Below are positions 1 through 7,330 of a stretch of DNA of 15,308 nt, piece by piece. This DNA is from JBFLVQ01 sp040758525 (GTDB lineage Bacteria; Acidobacteriota; Blastocatellia; Chloracidobacteriales; JADJPF01): the NCBI GenBank assembly GCA_040758525.1, contig JBFLVQ010000153.1, forward strand, positions 1 through 15,308, written 5' to 3'. The notes below the pieces were generated by a model, which was given only the letters and a program-made list of their open reading frames with translations, searched no databases and had not been told where the DNA came from. The stretch's first letter is position 1. Each line of letters begins with the position of its first letter. The position numbers and the translations under genes were made by a program.

Positions 1-2
1 AT

Positions 3-71
3 ATTACTCTCTATTTTGCTGGTTTTGCTTGGCCTATTCTCTTATACTTTTTCCGACTTCGCCAGCAGTAA
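3..71 (+). CDS. 3' end of a probable membrane protein (partial, truncated by window start)
   Basis: The frame from base 3 is open to a TAA at 69-71. It encodes 22 residues, ITLYFAGFAWPILLYFFRLRQQ split as a hydrophobic aromatic-rich stretch followed by a basic tail ending RLRQQ. That pattern fits a last transmembrane helix with a short cytoplasmic, positively charged C-terminus. The family cannot be told from so little. The 13-bp inverted repeat at 124-177 lies about 50 bp downstream and could end this transcript. The call rests on composition only: a chance open frame of 22 codons is possible, so confidence is moderate. Confidence 0.42.
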   Translation: MTLYFAGFAWPILLYFFRLRQQ

Positions 72-123
72 CATAAATTAAGAGGGATTATTTTCCCCCT
101 CGCGCTCCCCCCAAGATTCTCTA

Positions 124-177
124 AAGATAGATTGCGGATTTGCAGTAGATCTAGCTGCCTAATACGCAATCTATCTT
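124..177. repeat. 13-bp perfect inverted repeat with a nested stem
   Basis: AAGATAGATTGCG at 124-136 is matched exactly by CGCAATCTATCTT at 165-177. Inside the 28-nt loop, GCAG (142-145) can pair with CTGC (155-158) around the palindrome TAGATCTA (146-153), so the whole element can fold as an extended hairpin. It stands between the end of the partial upstream frame and the hydrolase gene. No clean U-tract follows on either strand, so a simple intrinsic terminator is not proven. A terminator, a protein-binding site or a small mobile-type palindrome are all possible. Confidence 0.6.
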
Positions 178-338
178 CAATTTATTAGTTATTCTTATCT
201 GCAATTCGTGACTAGCTTTTCTGCTGAAAATCTCTTGGAAATATACACATAGTATTTTAGGGAAACCAGAGAATATTAATTTCGTATGGAAGAATATATT
301 TTCAGAAATTGCTTTTATATTGAGGAGATATCTATAAT

Positions 339-1478
339 ATGTTGCGTAAGTCTGTTTGTCTTTTCCTACTACTAATCTATTCACAAACATCTACATTAAT
401 GTTTTCTCTGCAAGATATGAAAGAGTCTTCTGGGGCAGAGACCAGCCAGAATGATTGGACCAGTACAAGTGTTGAGTCGGTCAAAATTTCTCAAACACAA
501 CTGCAATCTATGGAAGGCACGATTCGCTCTGGAGAGTTCAAAAAGATCACCAGTATCTTGATTGCTCGACAGGGGAAATTGGTTTATGAAGCCTACTTTG
601 ATGGCTCCAATGCCACGACTATTAGGAATACCCGTTCTGTAACAAAAACCATTACTGGAATGTTAATAGGTATTGCGATAGATAAGAGATTGCTGGAAGG
701 GGTAAACACACCTATACTACCATTCTTCTCAGACAAAAAGCCGCTGCAAAACCCTGATCCTCGCAAGAATGAAATTACCGTGGAAGATTTTCTAACCATG
801 AGTTCAATGCTTGAGTGTAATGACTGGAATGATTATTCCCAAGGAAACGAAGAGCGGATGTATTTAATTGAAGATTATGTCAAGTTTACCTTAGATCTGC
901 CAATTCGGGGATTCCCTGCTTGGACCAGCAAACCGAAAGACTCCCCCTATGGACGTAGTTTTAGCTACTGCACGGCTGGTGTGACCACGCTTGGTGCGGT
1001 ATTGGAGAAAGCAACAAAAATGTCGGTATCGGAATTCGCTAGCCAAAACCTATTTGTCCCACTTGGTATTGAGAAGCCACAATGGCAATTCTCTCCCTTG
1101 GGCTTGGCTATGACTGGCGGTGGTTTGGGATTACAGAGCCGAGATCTATTAAAGCTAGGACAGTTGTATCTTAATGGCGGAGTCTGGAATGGTAATCGTA
1201 TTATCTCAGAGAGTTGGGTGAAATCCTCTTGTAAGCCTCATGTTCAGATTGATGATGAGACCGAGTATGGATACTTATGGTGGCGGAAGGCATTTAAATT
1301 AGGAGAAAAGAAGTTTCTCGCTTATTATATGAGTGGCAACGGAGGAAACAAGGTTGCCGTATTTCCAGAGCTAGACCTGGTTGTCGTAATTACAAGCACA
1401 TATTTTAATACTCGTGGAATGCATGAGCAGACTGACCGTCTGTTATCTGAATACATTCTTGCTGCAGTTAAGCAATAG
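339..1478 (+). CDS. Serine beta-lactamase-like hydrolase (peptidase S12 / AmpC-NylB superfamily)
   Basis: This 379-residue protein belongs to the beta-lactamase/penicillin-binding-protein-like serine hydrolases (COG1680 type), which include esterases, D-aminopeptidases and 6-aminohexanoate-dimer hydrolase. The SxxK nucleophile motif is S100-V-T-K103. The second motif, usually YxN, reads Y210-C-T and keeps the catalytic Tyr. The C-terminal conserved loop is G333-N-G-G336, in the place of the KTG strand. YGYLWW at 310-315 and the GGGLGLQSRDLLKLGQ stretch near 261-276 are also typical of the group. The N-terminus (KSVCLFLLLIY) looks like a Sec signal, so the enzyme is probably exported. The ATG start is supported by AGGAG at 323-327, 11 nt upstream. 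The Y-C-T form points to the esterase/NylB-like side rather than a true drug-hydrolysing class C enzyme. The substrate is unknown. Confidence 0.9.
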   Translation: MLRKSVCLFLLLIYSQTSTLMFSLQDMKESSGAETSQNDWTSTSVESVKISQTQLQSMEGTIRSGEFKKITSILIARQGKLVYEAYFDGSNATTIRNTRSVTKTITGMLIGIAIDKRLLEGVNTPILPFFSDKKPLQNPDPRKNEITVEDFLTMSSMLECNDWNDYSQGNEERMYLIEDYVKFTLDLPIRGFPAWTSKPKDSPYGRSFSYCTAGVTTLGAVLEKATKMSVSEFASQNLFVPLGIEKPQWQFSPLGLAMTGGGLGLQSRDLLKLGQLYLNGGVWNGNRIISESWVKSSCKPHVQIDDETEYGYLWWRKAFKLGEKKFLAYYMSGNGGNKVAVFPELDLVVVITSTYFNTRGMHEQTDRLLSEYILAAVKQ

Positions 1479-1500
1479 GTTCTCTTTAATACCTAATTGC
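1472..1500 (+). terminator. Weak hairpin overlapping the hydrolase stop codon
   Basis: GCAATAGGT (1472-1480, containing the TAG stop) can pair with ACCTAATTGC (1491-1500), leaving a one-base bulge and a 10-nt loop. No run of T follows, so it is a possible 3' stabilising hairpin or Rho-assisted end rather than a canonical intrinsic terminator. Confidence 0.28.
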
Positions 1501-1552
1501 GGTAGCTGACAACGCGTTTGTATGGTAGTCGGGGTCAATCGATCTGTAGATA

Positions 1553-1561
1553 TGCTAAAAT
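1553..1561 (+). promoter_or_regulatory. Possible extended -10 promoter for the rhodanese gene
   Basis: TGCTAAAAT contains TAAAAT (1556-1561, five of six matches to TATAAT) preceded by the TGN extension (1553-1555). No good -35 hexamer is visible 16-18 nt upstream, which fits an extended -10 promoter. The start codon at 1598 lies about 30 nt beyond the expected transcription start. Low information content, so tentative. Confidence 0.35.
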
Positions 1562-1584
1562 AGCGCTCCACACTTAATCCATTC

Positions 1585-1595
1585 AGGAGGTGATC
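1585..1595 (+). promoter_or_regulatory. Exceptionally long Shine-Dalgarno of the rhodanese gene
   Basis: AGGAGGTGATC is an 11-nt match to the complement of the conserved 3' end of bacterial 16S rRNA (GATCACCTCCT), with the AGGAGG core 7 nt before the ATG at 1598. It decides the start and suggests high translation. Confidence 0.85.
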
Positions 1596-1597
1596 AA

Positions 1598-2080
1598 ATG
1601 ATCTTCAAGAAATGGGGGACAGGGGTGTGTGCATTCCTTTTGATCTGTCTGGCAATGGTCACCAACATAGTGGGTATTATACCGGCTTTCGCCCAAACTA
1701 AATCTGACCAGCCCACGCCTCCCCAGATCGAGTTGATAACAGTTGAGGAACTAAAAGCAAAATTGGCCAAAAATGATTTAGTAACGATAATAGATGTGCG
1801 CGCAACCGATGCGTACATTGCTGCTAATAGTAAGATCAAAGGGGCGACCCATATGAAACTTAGGAGACTTAAGCACCGTCTGAAGATGTCTCCATTTAAG
1901 GATCTACCTCGTGACCGTGAGATTGTTACTTATTGTGCTTGTCCTAGTGAAGAAACAAGCAAACTTGCCGCTCAGACTATCTTAGCAGCAGGCTTTAAGC
2001 GTGTGCGTGCATTAAAAGGCGGCTGGCAATCGTGGCTAAGTGCTAATGGTCCGTTAGAGGCGAAACCAAAAGGTTTTTAG
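1598..2080 (+). CDS. Secreted single-domain rhodanese-like protein
   Basis: The 160-residue product starts with a clear Sec signal peptide: basic MIFKK, hydrophobic residues 8-29, and AFA before Q33. The mature part of about 128 residues is one rhodanese homology domain. It shows the family's IIDVRATDAYIAAN element (64-77), the G-A-T-H segment near 82-85, and an active-site loop YCACPSEETS in which C113 aligns with the catalytic cysteine. The closing element is LKGGWQSWL (139-147). The domain length is normal for single-domain rhodaneses, which carry sulfur as a persulfide on the cysteine. C115 gives a CxC pair, so a redox role is also possible. The start is fixed by AGGAGG at 1585-1590. It stands alone and its sulfur acceptor is unknown. 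Confidence 0.9.
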   Translation: MIFKKWGTGVCAFLLICLAMVTNIVGIIPAFAQTKSDQPTPPQIELITVEELKAKLAKNDLVTIIDVRATDAYIAANSKIKGATHMKLRRLKHRLKMSPFKDLPRDREIVTYCACPSEETSKLAAQTILAAGFKRVRALKGGWQSWLSANGPLEAKPKGF

Positions 2081-2506
2081 GCTCTTTCCATATCGTAGAT
2101 GGTCTATGGTAAACTAACGGACTTTTTCCATATCAATTAGGGTGAAATCTTCCGTTTTCTCCTTGCTTATCCGGTTGAACTGAATTAGACTATCGCTGCG
2201 CTTCTTGGATCTTGGTTTAACATGAACAATCGCAAAGTTTACAGCGAAAAAGACCTGTGGAAATAGGGTTGGCAGGGTTTACCAACAATTCCCTAGATCT
2301 ACCAGGTTAGTTCTGCTGAGCCAGATTCTCCGCTAGTTATTTCCAGGTAATCGAACGACTCAGGGGTTCTAGGATTTAAGGTAATAAGTGGGCAATTATC
2401 AAGCAATCAGGGAGAGCTCTCTCTACGGCTTAGTGTGCCGCTAGAGTGGTTTCAAAACTCGTCGCTAGGGTAATTTTCTAGCAGGAAGAAGGAGGAAAAC
2501 TCACCA
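2081..2506. other. 426-bp intergenic region without a recognisable gene
   Basis: No coding frame with a supported start is seen here. It holds a 10-nt direct repeat TTTCCATATC at 2085-2094 and 2125-2134 (exactly 40 nt apart). The near-perfect palindrome GAGAGCTCTC lies at 2412-2421. The hexamer CGCTAG occurs three times (2331, 2439, 2463), and a small GCTAG/CTAGC inverted repeat (2464-2468 and 2478-2482) sits just before the Shine-Dalgarno of the cytochrome gene. These could be operator elements or a regulated leader. I find no convincing consensus promoter and no known riboswitch motif. Confidence 0.5.
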
Positions 2507-3781
2507 ATGAAGCATGTGAAACTGACTGTCTTGCTGCTTTTTGTAGTGTCATTTGCTTTGTCAATAGCGCTGACAAGTTCTGTTGAGGGCCAATCTGCTA
2601 ATGAAGCCCTTACTACTGATATGAATGCTTTGACTGATGACCTTCACAATGGGCTTGGTCCCAAAGGTACACCGCCAGATGAATGCACAAATCCACCTGT
2701 GCCGGATCGTTCATTTGAAGACAATAAATTTATATTTTCAGAGGTGGAAACCATTGATGATGGTTTGGGACCCACCTACAATGATAAGGGCTGTGTCTCC
2801 TGTCATGATAGCCCGGATGTCGGTGCCATTAGCCAGACCAACGAACTAAGAGCTGGGCACCTCTCCAATGGCGTTTTTGTTAATCCTCCCGGTGGTTCGT
2901 CATTGATCCAGTTGCGGGCAATTGCTGCAGCCATACAGGAGCGTCTGGATAATGCTCCTCTCGAGAACATTAGAACTTTCCGTGCCTCGCTCAACACCCT
3001 GGGTGATGGTTTTGTCGAAGCCATTGCCAATAGCACACTTACAAACATTCGTAACAACCAGCCAGCCGGCTTCCAGGGCACCATTATCAATGTCCCCGTG
3101 ATTGAAGCTAGTGGAAACCTCCGTATAGGACGCTTTGGCTGGAAAAACCAGCATGCCAGCTTGGTCTCATTCTCCGGCGATGCATACCTCAATGAAATGG
3201 GCATAACTAATCCATTTGATGGAACTGATGGATTAGTAGAGAACAATTCTTTAGGACGATCGGTAGCTGACTTTGATACTGTAGCTGATCCTGAGGATGA
3301 AGGCGAAGATGTGTTCGCCTTTGCCAATTTTATGAGAGCTACCAGAGCGCCGGGCCGTGGTCCAATTACAGCAGCCGTCACCCGCGGTGAAGCTCTATTT
3401 CGTCAAGGAGCTTGCAATATTTGCCACGTTCAGACGATAACCACCGCCCCAACAGGCACTCTTATCAATGGTGGGGCATTTAGGGTGCCGCAAGCACTGG
3501 GTAACAAGATCATTCACCCATTCAGTGACTTTTTGTTGCATGACATTGGTACGGGTGATGGAATTGTTCAGAGTGATGGCCAGGCAACAAGAAATATGGT
3601 ACGTACACCTCCTCTATGGGGAGTACGCACACGTCCCCTGTTGATGCATGATGGGCAGTCGTTCACTTTTGCTGAGGCTATTCAACGTCACGCAGGACAG
3701 GCAACTTTCTCAAGGAACTTCTTTAACGCACTATCTTCCTCTCAGAGGGCAGATCTTGTTGAGTTCCTGAAATCGCTCTAA
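2507..3781 (+). CDS. Di-haem c-type cytochrome, DUF1111 / putative di-haem peroxidase (DHOR family)
   Basis: The 424-residue protein has a Sec signal peptide (MKHVKLTVLLLFVV... to about residue 29). It carries two CxxCH haem-c attachment motifs: C96-V-S-C-H100 in the N-terminal half and C303-N-I-C-H307 at the start of the C-terminal cytochrome c domain. The segment TPPLWGVRTRPLLMHDG (367-383) is a hallmark of the di-haem oxidoreductase group, and M380 is a candidate distal haem ligand. Length and layout match the DUF1111/COG3488 family, related to MauG and bacterial cytochrome c peroxidases. It should be periplasmic and accept or donate electrons through small carriers; true peroxidase activity is unproven for many members. 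The start is supported by GGAGG at 2491-2495, 11 nt upstream. The genes on either side give no pathway clue. A 13-bp hairpin follows at 3820-3854. Confidence 0.9.
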   Translation: MKHVKLTVLLLFVVSFALSIALTSSVEGQSANEALTTDMNALTDDLHNGLGPKGTPPDECTNPPVPDRSFEDNKFIFSEVETIDDGLGPTYNDKGCVSCHDSPDVGAISQTNELRAGHLSNGVFVNPPGGSSLIQLRAIAAAIQERLDNAPLENIRTFRASLNTLGDGFVEAIANSTLTNIRNNQPAGFQGTIINVPVIEASGNLRIGRFGWKNQHASLVSFSGDAYLNEMGITNPFDGTDGLVENNSLGRSVADFDTVADPEDEGEDVFAFANFMRATRAPGRGPITAAVTRGEALFRQGACNICHVQTITTAPTGTLINGGAFRVPQALGNKIIHPFSDFLLHDIGTGDGIVQSDGQATRNMVRTPPLWGVRTRPLLMHDGQSFTFAEAIQRHAGQATFSRNFFNALSSSQRADLVEFLKSL

Positions 3782-3819
3782 AGTCACAGCTTGAGAGCGA
3801 GTGAAAAAGTCAAGGTACT

Positions 3820-3854
3820 CAGAGGCTCGTCAGATCTATTTTGACGAGCCTCTG
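3820..3854 (+). terminator. Strong 13-bp hairpin downstream of the cytochrome gene
   Basis: CAGAGGCTCGTCA (3820-3832) and TGACGAGCCTCTG (3842-3854) form a perfect 13-bp stem with a 9-nt loop, 38 nt after the stop. It is the strongest stem in the plus-strand half and probably ends or stabilises the cytochrome transcript. The sequence after it (gcttcataac) has no U-tract, so it is not a textbook intrinsic terminator. Confidence 0.6.
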
Positions 3855-3889
3855 GCTTCATAACTATCCTAAGTCTGGCTTGATTAAAT

Positions 3890-4684
3890 ATGTTAAGACC
3901 ATTAAGCAAACCATCTGAATTGGTCTGTCTGCTATTTATCGTAGCAGTGAGCATTTTTCTGCTTAGTTGTACCAATAAACCACCCGAGAGGATGATAGAG
4001 GCGCCACCACCACCTGAACCGGAGCCCTCTCTTAACACTTCAACACCAAGCAATCTAGCAAACCTTCCACCCCCCAAACCGGATGAAGTCAACAGTGCTA
4101 TTGAGCGAGTATTCAAAGGTGCAGTAACCATTGAGACTAAGCGTAATCCTTATTTCCTTGTTGGTGACTTTAATGGAGATCTATCGCAAGATATCGCTGT
4201 AGTGATAAAACCTGTATCAGCAAGGCTAGAAGAGCTCAACGATGAAATGTTGGCTAGGTGGATACTGGTGGACCCTATTCTACTAACGAAACCCGTTACA
4301 AAAGTGATGGCCCATCCCGAAATGGAAGTGGAAAAGGTAAAGCGGCAACGAGTGCGTGTATATGAGAAAGATGTTCTATTAGCAGTTATCCATGGATATG
4401 GTTCAAATGGTTGGAGGGATGCTGACGCTACTCAAACCTATCTACTAAACAATTCTGCTGGCGATAAGATAAGAGCACAGTCGCCCAAGTATATCATCAA
4501 GTCTATTGGTGAAGATAAGCTGCCACGCTTATGGGGTGATGTGATTGAACAGACCATTAGCGGACAATCAGGGTTTCTCTATTACAATGGAGCAAAGTAC
4601 CTCTGGTATAATCCAGAAAGTTATAAACCGGGCCCACCTAGAATTATGGTCCATAAGGGGTTTGGGAAGGCAAAACAGCAGTAA
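3890..4684 (+). CDS. Unknown proline-rich lipoprotein
   Basis: The 264-residue product has a lipoprotein signal: hydrophobic residues 11-25 and the lipobox L24-L-S-C27, so C27 should be lipidated and the protein anchored to a membrane facing the periplasm. Residues 31-65 are a proline-rich, flexible tether (PPPPEPEP, then LPPPKPDE). The folded part contains VGDFNGDLSQDIAVV (91-105), which resembles one FG-GAP/VCBS-type calcium-binding strand-loop, but only one copy is seen. The remainder (RVRVYEKDVLLAVIHGYGSNGW, 155-175 region) matches nothing I recognise. No strong Shine-Dalgarno precedes the ATG. The start is preferred because it gives a complete signal peptide. Its stop is only 3 nt from the stop of the convergent HEAT gene. 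Function unknown. Confidence 0.82.
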   Translation: MLRPLSKPSELVCLLFIVAVSIFLLSCTNKPPERMIEAPPPPEPEPSLNTSTPSNLANLPPPKPDEVNSAIERVFKGAVTIETKRNPYFLVGDFNGDLSQDIAVVIKPVSARLEELNDEMLARWILVDPILLTKPVTKVMAHPEMEVEKVKRQRVRVYEKDVLLAVIHGYGSNGWRDADATQTYLLNNSAGDKIRAQSPKYIIKSIGEDKLPRLWGDVIEQTISGQSGFLYYNGAKYLWYNPESYKPGPPRIMVHKGFGKAKQQ

Positions 4685-4687
4685 GAA

Positions 4688-7330
4688 TTATTTGTTGCCA
4701 CGCAGTTGAATTTGATTAGCAGCCGCACGCGCTGCAGCACGTACGGTATCAACACGATCATGTTTGGCAACCTCTTCCAGTAGCGGCAATGCACTGACAT
4801 CAGCTAATGATGCAAGCGCATCAGCAGCCGTAGCGCGCACTTGATCATCCTTGTCAGTAAGCAATTCAAGCAATACTGGCACAGCCTCGCGCTCACCTAG
4901 CAGTTTAACAGCCATTGCGGCAGCAGCGCGCCGTCTAGGAAGTTTCTTTGTCTTGAGGATCTCTAGCAATGGTGTTAAAGCCGGACGACCTAGGCGACCT
5001 AACGCATTCGAGACGCTATCACGTACAACATAACGGTCATCATCAAGCGCAGCAATCAATGGTTCAACAGCACGTTCATCGCCAATCTCAGATAACACAG
5101 TCGCTGCCGTAATTCGTAATACCCCACTAGGTTCATTTATCAACATACAGACTGCATCAATGGCCGGTACTCCGATCGCGGCTAGGGCTGTGCCATAATG
5201 GGTGGCATTAGCTTCATCTTTTTTTAGAGCGGCAATCAGCGGTCCGACCGCGCTTTCACCCATACGTCCAAGTGCCTGTCTGGTGTAGTAGCGCACTGGT
5301 GCCGCCTTATCGGCAAGCAATGGCACAAGCGATGGCACGGCAGTAGGCTCGCGCAAGTAGCCTAGTACTCGGGCAGACTGCGCGCGTGCTCGCCAGTTGC
5401 GAGATTTCAATGTATCAATAAGCGTGGCAGTCGCATTAGTATCCTGCATCTTGATCAACGATTCAGCAGCTAGTGCACCCTGTGCAACATCATAACTGGT
5501 GAGCACCTTAACCAGTGCAATGGCGGCACGACTATCACGTAAGCGGCCAAGCGCAACTGCAGCAGCAGCACGTACACGCGCATTCTCGTCATCAAGTGCG
5601 GTAATCAACCCATCAATCGCGCGTACATCTCTTAAACGTGCCAGCGCATTAGTGCTTTCTAGTCGTACCGCAGCTTCAGGATCACGTAGCGTTGTAAGCA
5701 GGGTCGGGACCAACTCCTTAAGATCCATACGTCCAGCAAGATTTGCTGCATCAGCACGTACTCGCCATTCTGGTGCCCGCAGACGTGTAACCAAATTTTC
5801 GCCATTTACTCCTAGTGTCTTTAATGTTTCTGCGGCGGCAGTATAGACAGCCGGGACAGGATCATCGAGTAATGATAAAAGTGGCTCAATTGCCGCACGG
5901 TCACCAAGCCTGGATAATGCACGTGCTGCTTCAGCACGTACCTCTGCATCCGAATGCTCTAGGGCAGCAACAAGTGGTTCCAAACTCGATTGTGTACCAA
6001 GCGCAGCTAGCCAACGTGTAGCATCACGTGGACGCTGCCAAGAAGGATTTTTGCTATTTTTTACTGTTTGTGAAAGCTTATCAATAGTCACACCCATCTG
6101 ACTAAGTAGCAGATCAATGATTGGCTGTGCTTGATTGCGAACACGGAAAAGATAATCGATTGTCTCTGGCCGTTCAAATGCAGTGATAGCACGCATCAGT
6201 GTCTCACCCATGACCCGATCTCGTGTTGTCAATAAACGCTCAACAAGTGGCGCCAGCGCCTGCTGCTCCCCTATCTGTGCTAATGCCGTAACAGCAGCAA
6301 GTTGCAGATCGCGGTTGTCTTGCTTGAGTAACTCTAATAACGGCTCGACGGCGCGTCGATCCTTTAGCTTGCCTAATGCAGTGATAGCCCAATGTTGAAT
6401 CTCTGTATCATCAAGTTTCAATAGACCAATGATTGGCTCACACGAGCGTGGATCGCCAGATCTACATAGTAGTTGTATTAAACGTCGCCGCAAAAGTGCA
6501 TCGACCTCATCAATTGCAGTAACCAATTCTTGAAATGATTCCTGTTCACCAAACCGGTAAAGCGCCACTGCGATAGGACGAGAATCCTTACCCAAAAGCT
6601 GACGCGCTGCCTGCAATGGTCCGATTGCACGTCGATCACCCAATATTGCTAATGCTACTGCTGTCTCCCAACGCACCTGCATATCTTCATCAGTGAGCAG
6701 AGGTGTAAGGTATTCCACAACACGTTGATCATTACTCGCCGCCAGTGCATAGACTGCCTGACGTCGCACAAATGGCTCTGGATCAATGCGTAATTGTGTT
6801 AACAGGGTAAAACTGTCCTGCACAATTGTGCTCTCCTCGCTATGTCGCGCAGCAAAGATTGCTGCCAGCGCTAATGCCGCACTGCCACGCACAAACCAGT
6901 GCCGGTCAGCAGTGGCTTTATGCAATGGAGCAACTAGTATATTGCGAGGTGGGGAAAACAGATATGGCACGAGTTGTGCGGCACGGCCACGCACTACCCA
7001 ATGTTCATCTTCAAGCGCACGCAAAAGGAATTCGCTAGCACGTACATTGCCAGAATCCGCCATTGCCATGATCGCTTCAGCCCTATCGTTCTCTGCCGCA
7101 GAATTAAATTTTGTTACTAGTTGTTCAAACTTTTCCGTAGCAGATAGAGGAGCTGGTGTAGATGATTGTGTATTGGCCTGCGGCGCTGGTTTTGGCTTGC
7201 CTTTCTGTACACGTTTGCGCTGCGCAAATACTCCCGCCGGTAATAGTAATAGCAGCATTAATGCCAATACTAGTCCGCGATGTAGACACACATCGCTATT
7301 TTCAATTCTCAATAGGGTTCCAACTACCAT
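4688..7330 (-). CDS. Large exported HEAT-repeat protein (second of tandem pair)
   Basis: From the ATG at 7330 the product is 880 residues. It begins with a signal peptide ending GVFA before Q37 (hydrophobic core LVLALMLLLLLPAG) and a basic, Pro/Gln/Ser-rich linker (QRKRVQKGKPKPAPQ). Nearly all the rest is an array of roughly 31-residue HEAT/PBS-lyase-type helical pairs, with units such as GDRRAIGPL, KDRRAVEPLLELL and DERAVEPLIAAL. A less regular segment lies mid-protein (around TVKNSKNPSWQRP). Such solenoids act as protein-binding scaffolds; no catalytic domain is seen. Start choice is uncertain. ATG 7330 (weak GGA 7 nt upstream) overlaps the previous gene by 29 nt. A GTG at 7291 would leave a 10-nt gap and a more compact signal peptide (MCLHRG...). 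The open frame reaches 7441, but that start lies deep in the upstream gene. Probably cotranscribed with the upstream HEAT gene. Confidence 0.85.
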   Translation of the reverse strand: MVVGTLLRIENSDVCLHRGLVLALMLLLLLPAGVFAQRKRVQKGKPKPAPQANTQSSTPAPLSATEKFEQLVTKFNSAAENDRAEAIMAMADSGNVRASEFLLRALEDEHWVVRGRAAQLVPYLFSPPRNILVAPLHKATADRHWFVRGSAALALAAIFAARHSEESTIVQDSFTLLTQLRIDPEPFVRRQAVYALAASNDQRVVEYLTPLLTDEDMQVRWETAVALAILGDRRAIGPLQAARQLLGKDSRPIAVALYRFGEQESFQELVTAIDEVDALLRRRLIQLLCRSGDPRSCEPIIGLLKLDDTEIQHWAITALGKLKDRRAVEPLLELLKQDNRDLQLAAVTALAQIGEQQALAPLVERLLTTRDRVMGETLMRAITAFERPETIDYLFRVRNQAQPIIDLLLSQMGVTIDKLSQTVKNSKNPSWQRPRDATRWLAALGTQSSLEPLVAALEHSDAEVRAEAARALSRLGDRAAIEPLLSLLDDPVPAVYTAAAETLKTLGVNGENLVTRLRAPEWRVRADAANLAGRMDLKELVPTLLTTLRDPEAAVRLESTNALARLRDVRAIDGLITALDDENARVRAAAAVALGRLRDSRAAIALVKVLTSYDVAQGALAAESLIKMQDTNATATLIDTLKSRNWRARAQSARVLGYLREPTAVPSLVPLLADKAAPVRYYTRQALGRMGESAVGPLIAALKKDEANATHYGTALAAIGVPAIDAVCMLINEPSGVLRITAATVLSEIGDERAVEPLIAALDDDRYVVRDSVSNALGRLGRPALTPLLEILKTKKLPRRRAAAAMAVKLLGEREAVPVLLELLTDKDDQVRATAADALASLADVSALPLLEEVAKHDRVDTVRAAARAAANQIQLRGNK

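Noticed and set aside
2222..2266. 14-codon open frame (MNNRKVYSEKDLWK) in the intergenic gap
   Set aside because: No Shine-Dalgarno and far too short to support as a gene without conservation data.
2803..3381. 192-codon minus-strand open frame inside the cytochrome gene
   Set aside because: The plus-strand frame has a signal peptide and two CxxCH motifs; this one has no recognisable features.
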